Notes: generated by a model not told the origin, from the sequence alone. A stretch of DNA of 64,000 nt from JAWPMT01 sp965601475 (GCA_965601475.1 OZ271832.1:5084001-5148000); one strand, 5' to 3'. Shown: positions 18,101 through 26,640, counted from the stretch's first letter. A program made the numbers and translations.

Positions 18101-18159
18101 TCCTGTATGGATAGCGTGCCATACTGGAAAGAAAAATAGGAATGACAGTTGAAGTACAA
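15127..18159 (-). CDS. error-prone DNA polymerase III alpha subunit, DnaE2-like
   Basis: A 1010-residue C-family polymerase, shorter than replicative DnaE and close to DnaE2 length. It has a PHP domain (1-230), a palm with GRGSGANS at 323-330 and the catalytic PPDFDMDF at 361-368, fingers, tandem helix-hairpin-helix, and a C-terminal OB fold (KVEMVGYLVTTKD). It lacks the tau-binding C-terminal part. The PHP metal site is degraded: H6 remains, but the usual TDH reads TDI at residues 36-38, so no PHP activity is expected. The start is TTG at 18159. The palindromic operators stand directly before it, and the dinB gene 3 kb away carries the same ones, which points to damage-induced translesion synthesis. 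Confidence 0.88.
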   Translation of the reverse strand: MYFNCHSYFSFQYGTLSIQDLFAEAKKHKVRKLVLTDINNTSGYIDFLRICNENRSEWDLEVALGIEFRQENDLLYIGLAQNNEGFLHLNRFLSSHNLSKNPLPQRAPTLPHTYFIYPLTNLPDWLEENEWVGIRPKERNKIFRNCVDRGPHRQRIPSSKLVAWQPVTFHSEHKNKQAYNIHRLLRAIDQNTILSKLSPELQADQHEVMMPEAHLQKQYDNHPQLIRNARKILESCHFDIPLGTDKNKQCFSVTNSKKDDREYLLAEAKKGYEHRYGHRANAITQERFDREISIISQKSFEAYYLISYDIVRHAREQGYEYVGRGSGANSLIAYCLGITNTDPIDLDLYFERFLNPERSSPPDFDMDFSWRDRDRVYDYIFDQYDPNHVCLLGTHTTYKGRSNIRELAKVFGLPKEEIDKIIQYPNDRRPDEVSSLVFKYADLMQGMPAHISIHAGGVLITEKPIYQYTALDLPPKGYPVAHLEMHAAEDMGIYKFDILSQRGLGHIKDTISIVQKNQGIKEDIDRFHEFKEDPKIRSLLEKGNTMGCFYVESPAMRMLLGKLECQDYITLVAASSIIRPGVARSGMMRAYIERHHAVKQGKAYETIHPKMYELMEDTYGVMVYQEDVIKVAHHFAGLTLTEADVLRRGMSGKYRSRKEFQKVRDQFFLNCKTKGYPDPITDRVWFEIESFSGYSFSKGHSASYAVESYQSLYLKAHYPLEFMVGVINNFGGFYKTEFYFHEARMWGASVEPPCINHSEYLTTILGKSIYIGFIHLKDLQQKIGEIIHLERAQNGPYRSLDNFIRRIPIGLEQLRILIRIGAFRFTGKNKKELLWQAQLYFGKKSPKVYFTNLFEEEPETYDLPFLRQEPMEDAFDEMELLGFPLCDPYLLLETDHLGDTMAAQLMPKLSQKVEMVGYLVTTKDTSTKDGKRMHFGTFYDAHGHVFDTVHFPPVARKYPIQGRGFYRIRGKVVEDFGYPMLETDWMEKLGIKNRFGDAPVNVNPKVMTRW

Positions 18160-18161
18160 TA

Positions 18162-18199
18162 GCTAATTATTTTAGCTAAAATACTAATTTAATTAGTTA
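18162..18199 (-). promoter_or_regulatory. operator pair upstream of dnaE2-like gene
   Basis: The 41 bp between the outer-membrane protein stop and the dnaE start are almost filled by two 13-bp palindromes: CTAATTATTTTAG (18163-18175, one mismatch) and CTAATTTAATTAG (18184-18196, perfect). Between them lies a further CTAA half-site. The 38-bp block aligns to 21816-21855 upstream of the dinB/S24 genes with the same 21-22-bp spacing between palindromes. The S24 repressor at 22204 is the likely binder. Confidence 0.7.
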
Positions 18200-18200
18200 T

Positions 18201-19430
18201 TTAAAAGGCTTCGTTGAAGGATACATACAAAAATTGTGAGTCAATCCCCAACCCATAATCGATGCGAATATTCATTCTGGGTTCGGTTTCAAAGCGATAA
18301 CCAACCCCGGCGTTCGGTAGCCATTTATCAAATGCGGTGATGGTTTTACCTACGCTTCCAGTGCCAATCCAGGTCACAAAACCCGACCGGTTGCGAAAGC
18401 TGAACTTCTCCGTCGACTCACCAAACATTTGTCGAAACTCCAATATGCCAAAAACCATGGCTTCATCTCTGAATCGACCCCAACGATATCCCCTCAGGTC
18501 AAAAGGTGTGCCCAGTTGGGACAATTCCGGCCAGGGGGCATCTCGGAAGGTATGACGAAAGCGTACCTGCCATGCGAGTACTTGTCGTTTGGGGGATAGT
18601 TGCTGGTATTGCCGGTAATCGACATTGACCACCTCATAGTTGTTTACACCCCCAAAGAATCGACCATAGCTCACAAAACTCAAGTCGGCAAACCAACCCT
18701 TGTAGGCATTGACGATCAGATCCCGACTATCGTGTTGTATCACCAGTCCAAAACCAGCATTCTTACTGATCCTTCCGAAACGCTGCACAAAAGGATCTGC
18801 CTCGAAGAAGGCACTCGTCTCTTTGGCGGTGGTCCGATTGATATCCAAAATCGCTCCCCAGAAGAGATGATTGCCAAAGCGCTTCACCAATTTGTAGTAG
18901 AACTGTATCCACTTTCGATTGTAGGTGGTAGTCGAGTCGCCCAGCTCGGTATTGCGAGCGTTTTCATAACCCACACCGAAATAGTTGTCGGGCATTTTCT
19001 TATACCAAACTTCGCCACTGGCCCGAAGTTGATCATTGCGGCCGTACAAGGTTAGGCGGGCGTTGGCGGTGATCGAGCCATTACTACTGATCCCTAGTGC
19101 GAACGGAATGGAAGACCGCTCGACAATTGGATTGTCCCTTTGCACTTGAAAAGAGTATAATCCACCTCCTGAAATGAGGAATCCCAATTCAGGAGAGAAT
19201 GACGGTGCCACGAAAGGAGTGAACAGCGATTGACCCTTTTCCAATTTTGCTGCACGGATGGAATCCAGGTTGGCCCAAAAGGATTTCTTTCTTACACTAG
19301 ATTTCTCTTTTTCACTGTTCTCCTGGGCTACTACGCCATAGGATAGCATGGTCAACATGCAGAAAAAGGAGGCAATGAATAGGAATCTCACGCTGGCTAT
19401 CTTTTTCGATGATTTACTTACACAACCCAA
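18201..19430 (-). CDS. BamA/TamA-family outer membrane barrel protein
   Basis: A 409-residue protein with a signal peptide (ending GVVAQ) and a C-terminal 16-strand-type surface-antigen barrel of the Omp85 superfamily. The LRGYRWGRFRDEA segment near residue 310 corresponds to the conserved RGY/W strand motif, and the last residue is Phe, as in barrels assembled by BAM. No POTRA domains are present, so it is a short BamA-like protein of unknown role. The annotated start is TTG; a GTG 13 codons later would also give a good signal peptide. It precedes dnaE by 41 bp, but the operator in that gap suggests separate control. Confidence 0.82.
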   Translation of the reverse strand: MGCVSKSSKKIASVRFLFIASFFCMLTMLSYGVVAQENSEKEKSSVRKKSFWANLDSIRAAKLEKGQSLFTPFVAPSFSPELGFLISGGGLYSFQVQRDNPIVERSSIPFALGISSNGSITANARLTLYGRNDQLRASGEVWYKKMPDNYFGVGYENARNTELGDSTTTYNRKWIQFYYKLVKRFGNHLFWGAILDINRTTAKETSAFFEADPFVQRFGRISKNAGFGLVIQHDSRDLIVNAYKGWFADLSFVSYGRFFGGVNNYEVVNVDYRQYQQLSPKRQVLAWQVRFRHTFRDAPWPELSQLGTPFDLRGYRWGRFRDEAMVFGILEFRQMFGESTEKFSFRNRSGFVTWIGTGSVGKTITAFDKWLPNAGVGYRFETEPRMNIRIDYGLGIDSQFLYVSFNEAF

Positions 19431-19666
19431 TATCGCATTTTTGTCGAGATGTTCACTTTCATGAAAGGTAATTCATTGACCATCGGTATCATCAGTTACA
19501 CCCTCCAGGCTTTTTATTCAAGATCAGGACGACTTCTTTGCGGCGTATTGTAGGCCAGCAGACTTATACAAACTATATCCTGATAGGCTGAAACCAATTT
19601 TTTCCAAAGGGCGTCTACTAATCCTGAAATAAATGTCGCACTAAAAGTTACAAATAAAACACGCCA

Positions 19667-20491
19667 ATGGGATTTTGGGATTTTTTAAAAGTTAAGCGCA
19701 AGGCTGAATTCAACAAGTTATATGAATTGGCTTGTCACGAAAGTGATTTCGACAGGGCCCGGTCACTCTATGAGGAGGCAAGTCGCCTGTTTCCCGACAA
19801 CAAGAATGTCTTTTTCAAGCGTGCCGTTACATTCTTAAAGGAGGGTAGGGAATTAGAGGCGATCCGTGACCTCAACAAGGCCCTGAACCTTAGTCCTGAT
19901 TATGCAGATGCCTACTTGATGAGAGGCAATATTCAATATGGAAGGCACGATTATCAGTCGGCTTTTGATGATTATGATCAGGCCGTTAGACACGCCCCTG
20001 AATCTTCGGTTGCGTATGTCAGTAGAGGCAAAGCCTGGGTTAAATTGAAGATGTTGAAAGATGCTTTCGACGATTTCAAAAAAGCGGTAGAATTGAATAC
20101 CCTGAATACTTCAGCCTATTTGGAGCGAGCCAATCTTCTGATGTTGATAGACAAGAAAAAGATGGCCATGAAAGATCTTGCCAAAGCCATTTCGCTGGAG
20201 CCTGGCAATCCCAGGACCTACATTATCAGGGCCGAGTTGCATATTTCAGAAAGCAATTTTACGGAAGCCAGGAGGGATATTGACCGATCACTTAACCTCG
20301 ACCCGGAAAATGCCTCGGCCTATGCTGTCCTGGCAGAGTTGAATTTCTATGCTGAGCAGGAGGACCAGTTCTACCAGACATTCGAAAAAGCTGCTCGACT
20401 AGGATATTCCCTTTGCGAATTCAGTCCTGATATCTTCACCAAGTATGCAGGCGAACCACGCTTTCAGGGTTTGGTAGCAGATCTTACTTAA
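19667..20491 (+). CDS. tetratricopeptide repeat protein
   Basis: A 274-residue protein made of about six TPR units between residues 12 and 255, shown by repeated AL-N-L-P---AY-R patterns such as LNLSPDYADAYLMRGNIQY and LNLDPENASAYAVLAELNFY. It has no signal peptide or membrane helix, so it is a cytoplasmic scaffold or adaptor. It converges on dinB with 1 bp between the stop codons. Partner unknown. Confidence 0.85.
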   Translation: MGFWDFLKVKRKAEFNKLYELACHESDFDRARSLYEEASRLFPDNKNVFFKRAVTFLKEGRELEAIRDLNKALNLSPDYADAYLMRGNIQYGRHDYQSAFDDYDQAVRHAPESSVAYVSRGKAWVKLKMLKDAFDDFKKAVELNTLNTSAYLERANLLMLIDKKKMAMKDLAKAISLEPGNPRTYIIRAELHISESNFTEARRDIDRSLNLDPENASAYAVLAELNFYAEQEDQFYQTFEKAARLGYSLCEFSPDIFTKYAGEPRFQGLVADLT

Positions 20492-20492
20492 A

Positions 20493-21704
20493 TTATCCCT
20501 GAAATGCGTTGGTATCAAGTCTGATCCTACGGTCCAATTCCAGGGTAGAGGCTCTTACAATGCTATGCGGGCCATGGAGGGTCTTGATCTTGTCCATGGC
20601 CTGATAGAGATTGATGGATTCAGCAGTGTCTTCGAAAAGATTGATTTGGTAATTCCCGTGTACGAGGTTGCTTAGTCGAACGCCAACCAATCTCAACTGC
20701 ATCCGTCGCGTGTAGAGTCTGTCAAATAACTGCATCACTTCAGTGATCAGATAGCGATCCGAACTGGTGTAGGGAACATGTTTTTGCTTGGTTTCTGTAT
20801 CAAAGTTTGTATACCGAATTTTCACAGTAACACAGGCCGTGAGCCAGTTTTCTTCTCTTAGCTTATGGCAGAGTTTCTCAATCATGGCGGTCAGCATGCT
20901 TTTGAGTTGCTTGACATCCATAGAATGCCCGAAGGTGCATTCTGTGGAAATTGACTTTCGCTCTGAGAAGGCATGCACCGGGCTGTTGTCGATACCTCTT
21001 GACCTTTTCCAGAGTTCAAGGCCATTGATCCCAAATGCTTTTTTTAGCAACCCCAGTGGCATTTGACGTAGCAAGTGCACGTGTGTGATACCCATTTCTG
21101 CCAGGAACTGTGTGGTCTTGGGTCCAATCATGGGGATTTTCCTGACAGGCATGGGAGCGAGGAATTGTTGTTCCTCGCCAGCGGGTACGTGGCCTTCTCC
21201 ATCCGGCTTCGATTCTCCGGTAGCTACTTTGGCTACCATCTTGTTGAGGGACATTCCCATGGAAATGGGTAAGCCGGTTTCCTCCTTGATTCTACGTCTC
21301 AGGGCCTTGGCCCATTTGTAAGCGCCAAAAAAGCGATCTAACCCCGTTGCATCCACATAAAATTCGTCAATGCTGGATTTTTCAAATACAGGAGCTTCTT
21401 CGGCAATAACCGCCGTTACCAGGTGTGAGAAGTAACTATATGCCTCCATATCTCCGGAAATGACTTTGGCATTCGGACATAATTGTAATGCCAGGCGCAT
21501 TGGCATGGCCGAATGCACACCGAATTTCCGGGTTTCATAACTGCAAGCGGTGACTACACCCTTGCCATTTTGACCCCCGATGATGAGGGGTATGCCTTTG
21601 AGTCGTTCGTCGCGTAAGCATTCCACTGCCACGAAGAAGGCATCGAGATCCATATGTAAAATGGTTCTGTCTCCATGTGATTGCTGTGTATTGACTGCTG
21701 ACAT
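20493..21704 (-). CDS. dinB: DNA polymerase IV (Y family)
   Basis: A 403-residue translesion polymerase. The catalytic metal ligands are D19 in HMDLDAFFVAVE and D113-E114 in SSIDEFYVDATG. The steric-gate region is AFFVAVE. A helix-hairpin-helix thumb (VRKIPMIGPKTTQFLAEMGI) and little-finger domain follow. Near the end QINLF matches the QxxLF beta-clamp-binding motif, so it is a complete DinB and not a clamp-less ImuB. It is divergent from the small gene and S24 repressor, and its promoter region holds three palindromes shared with the dnaE promoter. Confidence 0.93.
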   Translation of the reverse strand: MSAVNTQQSHGDRTILHMDLDAFFVAVECLRDERLKGIPLIIGGQNGKGVVTACSYETRKFGVHSAMPMRLALQLCPNAKVISGDMEAYSYFSHLVTAVIAEEAPVFEKSSIDEFYVDATGLDRFFGAYKWAKALRRRIKEETGLPISMGMSLNKMVAKVATGESKPDGEGHVPAGEEQQFLAPMPVRKIPMIGPKTTQFLAEMGITHVHLLRQMPLGLLKKAFGINGLELWKRSRGIDNSPVHAFSERKSISTECTFGHSMDVKQLKSMLTAMIEKLCHKLREENWLTACVTVKIRYTNFDTETKQKHVPYTSSDRYLITEVMQLFDRLYTRRMQLRLVGVRLSNLVHGNYQINLFEDTAESINLYQAMDKIKTLHGPHSIVRASTLELDRRIRLDTNAFQG

Positions 21705-21777
21705 ATTAAGAAGACAATACCCATCGGCCTGTGCAGATCCGACGGGTAAGGGGTGGTTAAATAATCATGGCTTGACG

Positions 21778-21851
21778 CTAAATTATTTAGTATTTCTGCT
21801 AAAGAAAAGGAAAATACTAATTATATTAGCTGAATAATCTAATAATAATAG
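21778..21851. promoter_or_regulatory. operator cluster between dinB and the S24 repressor operon
   Basis: Three 13-bp palindromes occur in 74 bp: CTAAATTATTTAG (21778-21790, perfect), CTAATTATATTAG (21817-21829, perfect) and CTAATAATAATAG (21839-21851, one mismatch). A TTAGTATTTCTGCTAA block at 21787-21802 also resembles ATTAGTATTTTAGCTAA upstream of dnaE read on its coding strand. The site set lies where one repressor could control both dinB (left) and the repressor operon (right), as expected for an autoregulated SOS-type switch. Confidence 0.7.
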
Positions 21852-21866
21852 TAATTGCAATCTCCC

Positions 21867-22184
21867 ATGATAGATCAAGTGACCATCGGTAATTTTTGCG
21901 ACACCCGCGAGTTGGCTGAGTTGCCCAGTGCTTACAAGTTGAAACTCTCATCAAAGAAATTGAGATCAGGAAAGTGCCAGGTAAAGTTTTACGCCACCGT
22001 TCGGAATCGTGAAGCATTACATGGGTACGTACTGGTCGAAGCAGACCAGACCTTAAAGAATGTAGTGAGTCGCATCAATGACAGACTGAGGACCATTGAT
22101 GCTACTAGGGACTTTCATCACATTCACCTCTATTCCATCGGCAAGCAAGGTCAGGATGACATGAGTTTTATTTTCTTTGACTAA
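21867..22184 (+). CDS. uncharacterised small protein in the mutagenesis locus
   Basis: A 105-residue soluble protein with no recognised family. It has basic stretches (YKLKLSSKKLRSGKCQVKFY) followed by an alpha/beta pattern and an acidic-aromatic end (DMSFIFFD). The ATG at 21867 was preferred; a TTG four codons upstream is possible. It starts 16 bp after the last palindrome and ends 19 bp before the S24 repressor, so it is the first gene of the damage-regulated operon. In many bacteria an ImuA protein accompanies these polymerases. No ImuA is present here, and this gene holds that position. Confidence 0.7.
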   Translation: MIDQVTIGNFCDTRELAELPSAYKLKLSSKKLRSGKCQVKFYATVRNREALHGYVLVEADQTLKNVVSRINDRLRTIDATRDFHHIHLYSIGKQGQDDMSFIFFD

Positions 22185-22203
22185 TCAAAAAAGGAGCAAC
22201 CAC

Positions 22204-22989
22204 ATGTCCATTATCGCCAACAACATCAAAACGCTTCGCAAGAAAGCAGGACTTACCCAGGAGCAATTCGCTGAGCAGGTGGGGATTAAGCGATCATTGG
22301 TGGGAGCCTATGAGGAGGCCAGGGCGGAGCCCCGCTTGCAAACCCTGACCAAAATTGCCCAGGTCTTGGGGGTTTCTACAGACTCCTTGATCAATGAAGA
22401 CTTATCCAAAGGACCTTTGAAGTCTTCACAGCGATCATTGAAGATTCTTTCGATCACTGTGGACGAACAGAATGAAGAGAACATCGAATTGGTTCCTCAG
22501 AAGGCGGCCGCGGGATATTTGAATGGTTATTCCGACCCTGAGTACCTATCGGAGCTCCCAAAATTCAAGTTGCCAATGTTGCCCGGCAATGGTACCTACA
22601 GGGCATTCGAGATTCAGGGAGATTCCATGCAGCCATTGCGGTCCGGGACCATCATCATCGGCAAATACCTGGCCACCCTCGACGAGATAAGAAATGGCAA
22701 AACCTACATCTTGCTGACACATAGTGAAGGCATCGTTTACAAGCGTGTCTTCAACTACATTGACGAGAAGGGCGCATTGTTTCTCGTTTCTGACAACAAA
22801 TCTTATTCGGCTTATGAAGTGAAGGCTGAAGACGTTGAAGAAATCTGGGAGGCCAAGGCCTATATCAGTATTGAATTTCCGGATCCTGAAGCGGCTTCAG
22901 AATTTTCTTTGGAACAATTGACAGGGCTTGTACGGGACATCAAATCAGACGTTGTTGCCATAAAGAAAGGCCTCAACGCAAACGATTAA
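22204..22989 (+). CDS. XRE-S24 self-cleaving repressor (LexA/UmuD-like)
   Basis: A 261-residue repressor. Residues 8-60 form an XRE/Cro helix-turn-helix (LTQEQFAEQVGIKRSLVGAYE). Residues 100-225 form an S24 peptidase domain with the complete self-cleavage set: Ala103-Gly104 scissile bond (KAAAGY), Ser141 in GDSMQP and Lys180 in VYKRV. Such proteins cut themselves when bound to RecA filaments, releasing promoters after DNA damage. The ATG at 22204 has AAGGAG 7 nt upstream, which decides against the start nine codons earlier. Its neighbours, dinB and dnaE, are its likely targets. The HTH type differs from the winged helix of classical LexA. Confidence 0.88.
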   Translation: MSIIANNIKTLRKKAGLTQEQFAEQVGIKRSLVGAYEEARAEPRLQTLTKIAQVLGVSTDSLINEDLSKGPLKSSQRSLKILSITVDEQNEENIELVPQKAAAGYLNGYSDPEYLSELPKFKLPMLPGNGTYRAFEIQGDSMQPLRSGTIIIGKYLATLDEIRNGKTYILLTHSEGIVYKRVFNYIDEKGALFLVSDNKSYSAYEVKAEDVEEIWEAKAYISIEFPDPEAASEFSLEQLTGLVRDIKSDVVAIKKGLNAND

Positions 22990-23060
22990 AGCAAAAATTG
23001 CCGTTATAAAACAAATCGTTGCATCATTTTTGCGTTGAGCTGAGTGTTAACAACGAATTC

Positions 23061-25559
23061 GTGAGGTTTAACTTAATCCTGCTGGCATTTTTTCCGGCTT
23101 TTTCTCTTTTTGCTCAAGGTCAGACAGTCGTTACTGGAAAAGTTACCGAAGCAAGCACAGGTACGGCCATACCATTCGCTAATGTCCTATTTGCCGGCAC
23201 TACGGATGGAGGCATAACCGATTTTGATGGTAAGTTCACCATTAGCAGTTCGCTGCCTGTGGACTCTGTCGAAGTACGTTATATTGGCTATATCCGGAGG
23301 GCTAAGGCAGTCGTTGCAGGTACGCAGCAAGTCATCAATTTTCAGATGGATGAGAACCTGACGCAACTGGAGGAGGTAGTTGTTTATGCTGGTGAGAACC
23401 CGGCCTGGCCCATCATGAGAAACGTTGTGGACAATAAGAAGCGTAACGACAAAAGGTCGCTGGAAGCTTATGAGTATGAAAGCTACACGAAAATTGAGGT
23501 GGATGTCGACAATATCTCAGAAAGGTTCAGGCGTCGCAAGCTGGTCCAGAAAATTACTGCGGTCCTGGACAGCATCGAACAAATCGCCGGGGAGGATGGC
23601 CAACCCGTATTACCTATTTTCATTTCAGAAGCCCTCTCCCGATACTATTACCGGAGCAAACCTAATTTCCGCAAAGAGAATATTCTCAAAACGAAGTTGA
23701 GGGGGGTAGGCCTGACTGATGGGAGTACCACCTCTCAGATCATTGGATCTACACTGCAGGAATATAACTTCTACCAAAACTGGCTGAACATCGTGAATAA
23801 GGAATTTGTCTCTCCGATCGCCAACGGATGGAGAGCCAACTACCATTATCACCTGGAGGATAGCATGTACATCGATGATGACTATTGCTACAAAATTGAA
23901 TTTGAGCCAAAACAAGACCAAAACCTGGCCTTTAGTGGGCTCATGTGGATCACGAAGGAGGACTATGCACTGAAGCGGATTGATGCCACCGTCAATAGGA
24001 AAGCAAATATCAATTTCGTTGAGAAGATCAAGATCCAGCAAGACCTGGTGAAAACCGATGCGGGGCCTTGGCTTCCTGAGAAATCGAGGGTGGTAGTTGA
24101 TATCTCTCAGCTCACAGATAAGACCGCAGGGTTTCTGGCAAAGTTCTATATCTCCGCCAGGGATATCACCGTCAATGAGCCGAGGGACGTTTCATTCTAT
24201 CAGAATCCCGTCACGATGGAGGAGGATGTTCAGGATTTTGACGAGGTATTCTGGGATGAGCATAGACACGATACTTTGAGTGCTACAGAGCAAAATGTGT
24301 ATCGTATGATCGATACCTTGAAAAAGATACCAACCATCAAACTTGTGACGGATGGCATTCGAATTGCGTCTACGGGCTATGTAAAATTAAATGACTATTT
24401 AGACCTTGGGCCATATTCCACCCTGGTAGGTTTGAATGACGTGGAAGGTCTCAGGCTAGGAGGTGCCTTCCGCACCCGTCAGGGGTTGAGCAGGCATTTG
24501 ACACTAGGTGGATACTACGGATATGGATTTGATGATCGACGCTCAAAATATCGGGCTTATGTCGACTTCATATTGTCCAGGAAGAAATGGACGAATTTAC
24601 TGATCGAGCGTCAGGAGGAAATTGACCAGGTTTGGTTGCTGAATGAGAACATTGCTCAGGGGACTTTCTTCTACACCTTCAGCAGGTTTGGCGATTTGAC
24701 ACAGCCCTTTCTCTATCAGAAAAATCGGATTAACCTCAAGAGTCAGATGACGAGAGGTTTACAACCAGGTATTGAATTCAAACAACAGTCTTTTCAACCC
24801 TTATTTGACTTTAGCTATCGGGTCAGTGACATCAATGATCCGGGGGCCGCTACCCGAAGTGATTTCGATATCTCGGAGGTAACGCTCTTCACAAGATGGG
24901 GTAAGGATGAGGTTTTCCTAATCAATGACAATCAGCGTATGAGCTTGGGCACGCAACGCTGGCCGGCAGTTACCTTGGGATATACTTATGGTTTCAAAGG
25001 ACTTTTTGGCAGCGATTTCGAATATCATAAACTGTTGTTATCCGTAGAAAAGAGACAGAAAATGGCAGCTTTCGGTGTTTCCAGGTACCGCCTCAAGGCT
25101 GGGGTCATCTTTGGTGATTTGCCATATCCGCTCTTGTACAACACGCTGGGGAATGAGACACCCTTCTACGTGAATTTTGCTTATAACCTGCTCAATTTCT
25201 TTGAGTTCTCCACCGATCGGTTCGTAGAGTTAAGGTACAGACACTCATTTGAGGGGCTTATACTCAATTACATTCCTTTACTCAGGAAGCTGAAATGGCG
25301 TCTGGTGGCAAATGCCAACATTCTGTACGGGAGTATGAGTGAGGATAATCGCAACCTTGCCTTTGCCGGATCTGACAGCGATGGAAATCCGATTCGGCCT
25401 TTTTTCACCTTCGACAGGCGACCTTATGTCGAGTTAGGCTATGGTATCGAGAACATTTTCAAGGTGGGCAGGGTGGACGCATTTCACCGCCTTACCTATC
25501 TTGATCACCCGGGAGTGAGTAAATTTGGAGTCAAAGTCAGTTTCCAATTGATCCTCTAG
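23061..25559 (+). CDS. DUF5686 family outer-membrane protein with carboxypeptidase-like domain
   Basis: An 832-residue outer-membrane protein. It has a signal peptide (GTG start at 23061, ending LFAQ), a CarboxypepD_reg-like beta sandwich at about 22-105 (VVTGKVTEASTGTAIPFANV, IGYIRR) and a DUF5686 barrel for the rest, ending in a hydrophobic strand (GVKVSFQLIL). The family resembles SusC-like receptors at the front but lacks a plug, so it is not a TonB-dependent transporter. Its function is unknown. A TTG at 23019 would add a stretch that breaks the signal peptide. It is followed after 7 bp by a TPR lipoprotein gene and then thrS. Confidence 0.85.
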   Translation: MRFNLILLAFFPAFSLFAQGQTVVTGKVTEASTGTAIPFANVLFAGTTDGGITDFDGKFTISSSLPVDSVEVRYIGYIRRAKAVVAGTQQVINFQMDENLTQLEEVVVYAGENPAWPIMRNVVDNKKRNDKRSLEAYEYESYTKIEVDVDNISERFRRRKLVQKITAVLDSIEQIAGEDGQPVLPIFISEALSRYYYRSKPNFRKENILKTKLRGVGLTDGSTTSQIIGSTLQEYNFYQNWLNIVNKEFVSPIANGWRANYHYHLEDSMYIDDDYCYKIEFEPKQDQNLAFSGLMWITKEDYALKRIDATVNRKANINFVEKIKIQQDLVKTDAGPWLPEKSRVVVDISQLTDKTAGFLAKFYISARDITVNEPRDVSFYQNPVTMEEDVQDFDEVFWDEHRHDTLSATEQNVYRMIDTLKKIPTIKLVTDGIRIASTGYVKLNDYLDLGPYSTLVGLNDVEGLRLGGAFRTRQGLSRHLTLGGYYGYGFDDRRSKYRAYVDFILSRKKWTNLLIERQEEIDQVWLLNENIAQGTFFYTFSRFGDLTQPFLYQKNRINLKSQMTRGLQPGIEFKQQSFQPLFDFSYRVSDINDPGAATRSDFDISEVTLFTRWGKDEVFLINDNQRMSLGTQRWPAVTLGYTYGFKGLFGSDFEYHKLLLSVEKRQKMAAFGVSRYRLKAGVIFGDLPYPLLYNTLGNETPFYVNFAYNLLNFFEFSTDRFVELRYRHSFEGLILNYIPLLRKLKWRLVANANILYGSMSEDNRNLAFAGSDSDGNPIRPFFTFDRRPYVELGYGIENIFKVGRVDAFHRLTYLDHPGVSKFGVKVSFQLIL

Positions 25560-25566
25560 ACAAGCT

Positions 25567-26640
25567 GTGCGAAGTCATCTTATTCTTATTCTTCCATTGC
25601 TACTTGGCATATCCTGTCAACTGCGGCCCCGAGAAGACAAAATCGTGCAGCCAGTCATAAGCAGCGCTTTCTATGAGGAGTCTGTTCGGGAAATTGAACG
25701 GTTTCTTAGGAACAATCCCGACCAACCCAGTGCCATTCGACTGCAACTTCGCTACTACAAAGAGCTTGGTTGGCCTCTAAAAGCTCGTGAAGCTGTCAGA
25801 CGCGCCAGGCAGGTGCTGCCGTTGGATCCGATTTTGGCCAGAGACTATGCAGATTTCTACTCATCCAACGAACTGCACCTCGATTTTATCAACCTTCGTG
25901 AGGAGATGTCTGGTACGTATCAGGCACCGGTTTGGATGGAACAATATGCTATCGCTTCCTACAATGCTATGGGTAGCACGATCAGGGCACGCGAATTACT
26001 CCGAGACTTCTTCAATGATCATGATGATGCCGAGTCGCACTTTTGGGGAGGTAAGCAATATTTAGTCGCCGGCGACTCAGTTCTGGGAATATACCATTTG
26101 CTGAAGGCTTACGATGATATGATGGAGGAACCAGCTTACCTGGAAGCATTTGTTCCAGTGGCTTATGAGCAGGGTTTGACCGACAGAATTGCGGATGCGC
26201 TACGGGCTCGGAAGGATGACCAGTTGTCGCTGCCCGTTGCGTTGGTAGGGTCAAAGGTCTTTTACGAGATGGGTGAATTGAGCCGAGCCAAGTCGATGTT
26301 GAGGATGCAGCCCAATCGGTCGGCTTTCTTCCAACTGTCAGCACTATATCTGCGAGAATACAAATGGGACTCAGCTCATTTTTGCATTGATAGGATACTT
26401 ATTGCTGACAACAGCGACATTGAAGCTTTGGTAAGGAAGGGCGAAATCGACGAAACCCGTGGTTGGCTGAGCCAATCCCTTGTTTCGTATCGTCAGGCCT
26501 GGGAGATGGATTCGACCTATGGCGACATTGCTGAGCGCCTGGATATCGTTGGTCGAAAAATTGCATATTTGCGGAGAATTCGGGAAGCCCAGCAGGAAAT
26601 TCCTACCATTGATTTAGAATCCAAAAAGCGTATTCAGTAA
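25567..26640 (+). CDS. TPR-containing lipoprotein
   Basis: A 357-residue protein with a GTG start, a lipoprotein signal (LLLGISC, Cys at residue 17) and degenerate tetratricopeptide-like helical hairpins through most of the rest. It is therefore anchored in the envelope, facing the periplasm. It lies 7 bp after the DUF5686 barrel, and its stop codon directly abuts the thrS ATG, so the three genes probably form one transcript. No specific partner is known; cooperation with the DUF5686 barrel is an inference from position. Confidence 0.78.
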   Translation: MRSHLILILPLLLGISCQLRPREDKIVQPVISSAFYEESVREIERFLRNNPDQPSAIRLQLRYYKELGWPLKAREAVRRARQVLPLDPILARDYADFYSSNELHLDFINLREEMSGTYQAPVWMEQYAIASYNAMGSTIRARELLRDFFNDHDDAESHFWGGKQYLVAGDSVLGIYHLLKAYDDMMEEPAYLEAFVPVAYEQGLTDRIADALRARKDDQLSLPVALVGSKVFYEMGELSRAKSMLRMQPNRSAFFQLSALYLREYKWDSAHFCIDRILIADNSDIEALVRKGEIDETRGWLSQSLVSYRQAWEMDSTYGDIAERLDIVGRKIAYLRRIREAQQEIPTIDLESKKRIQ

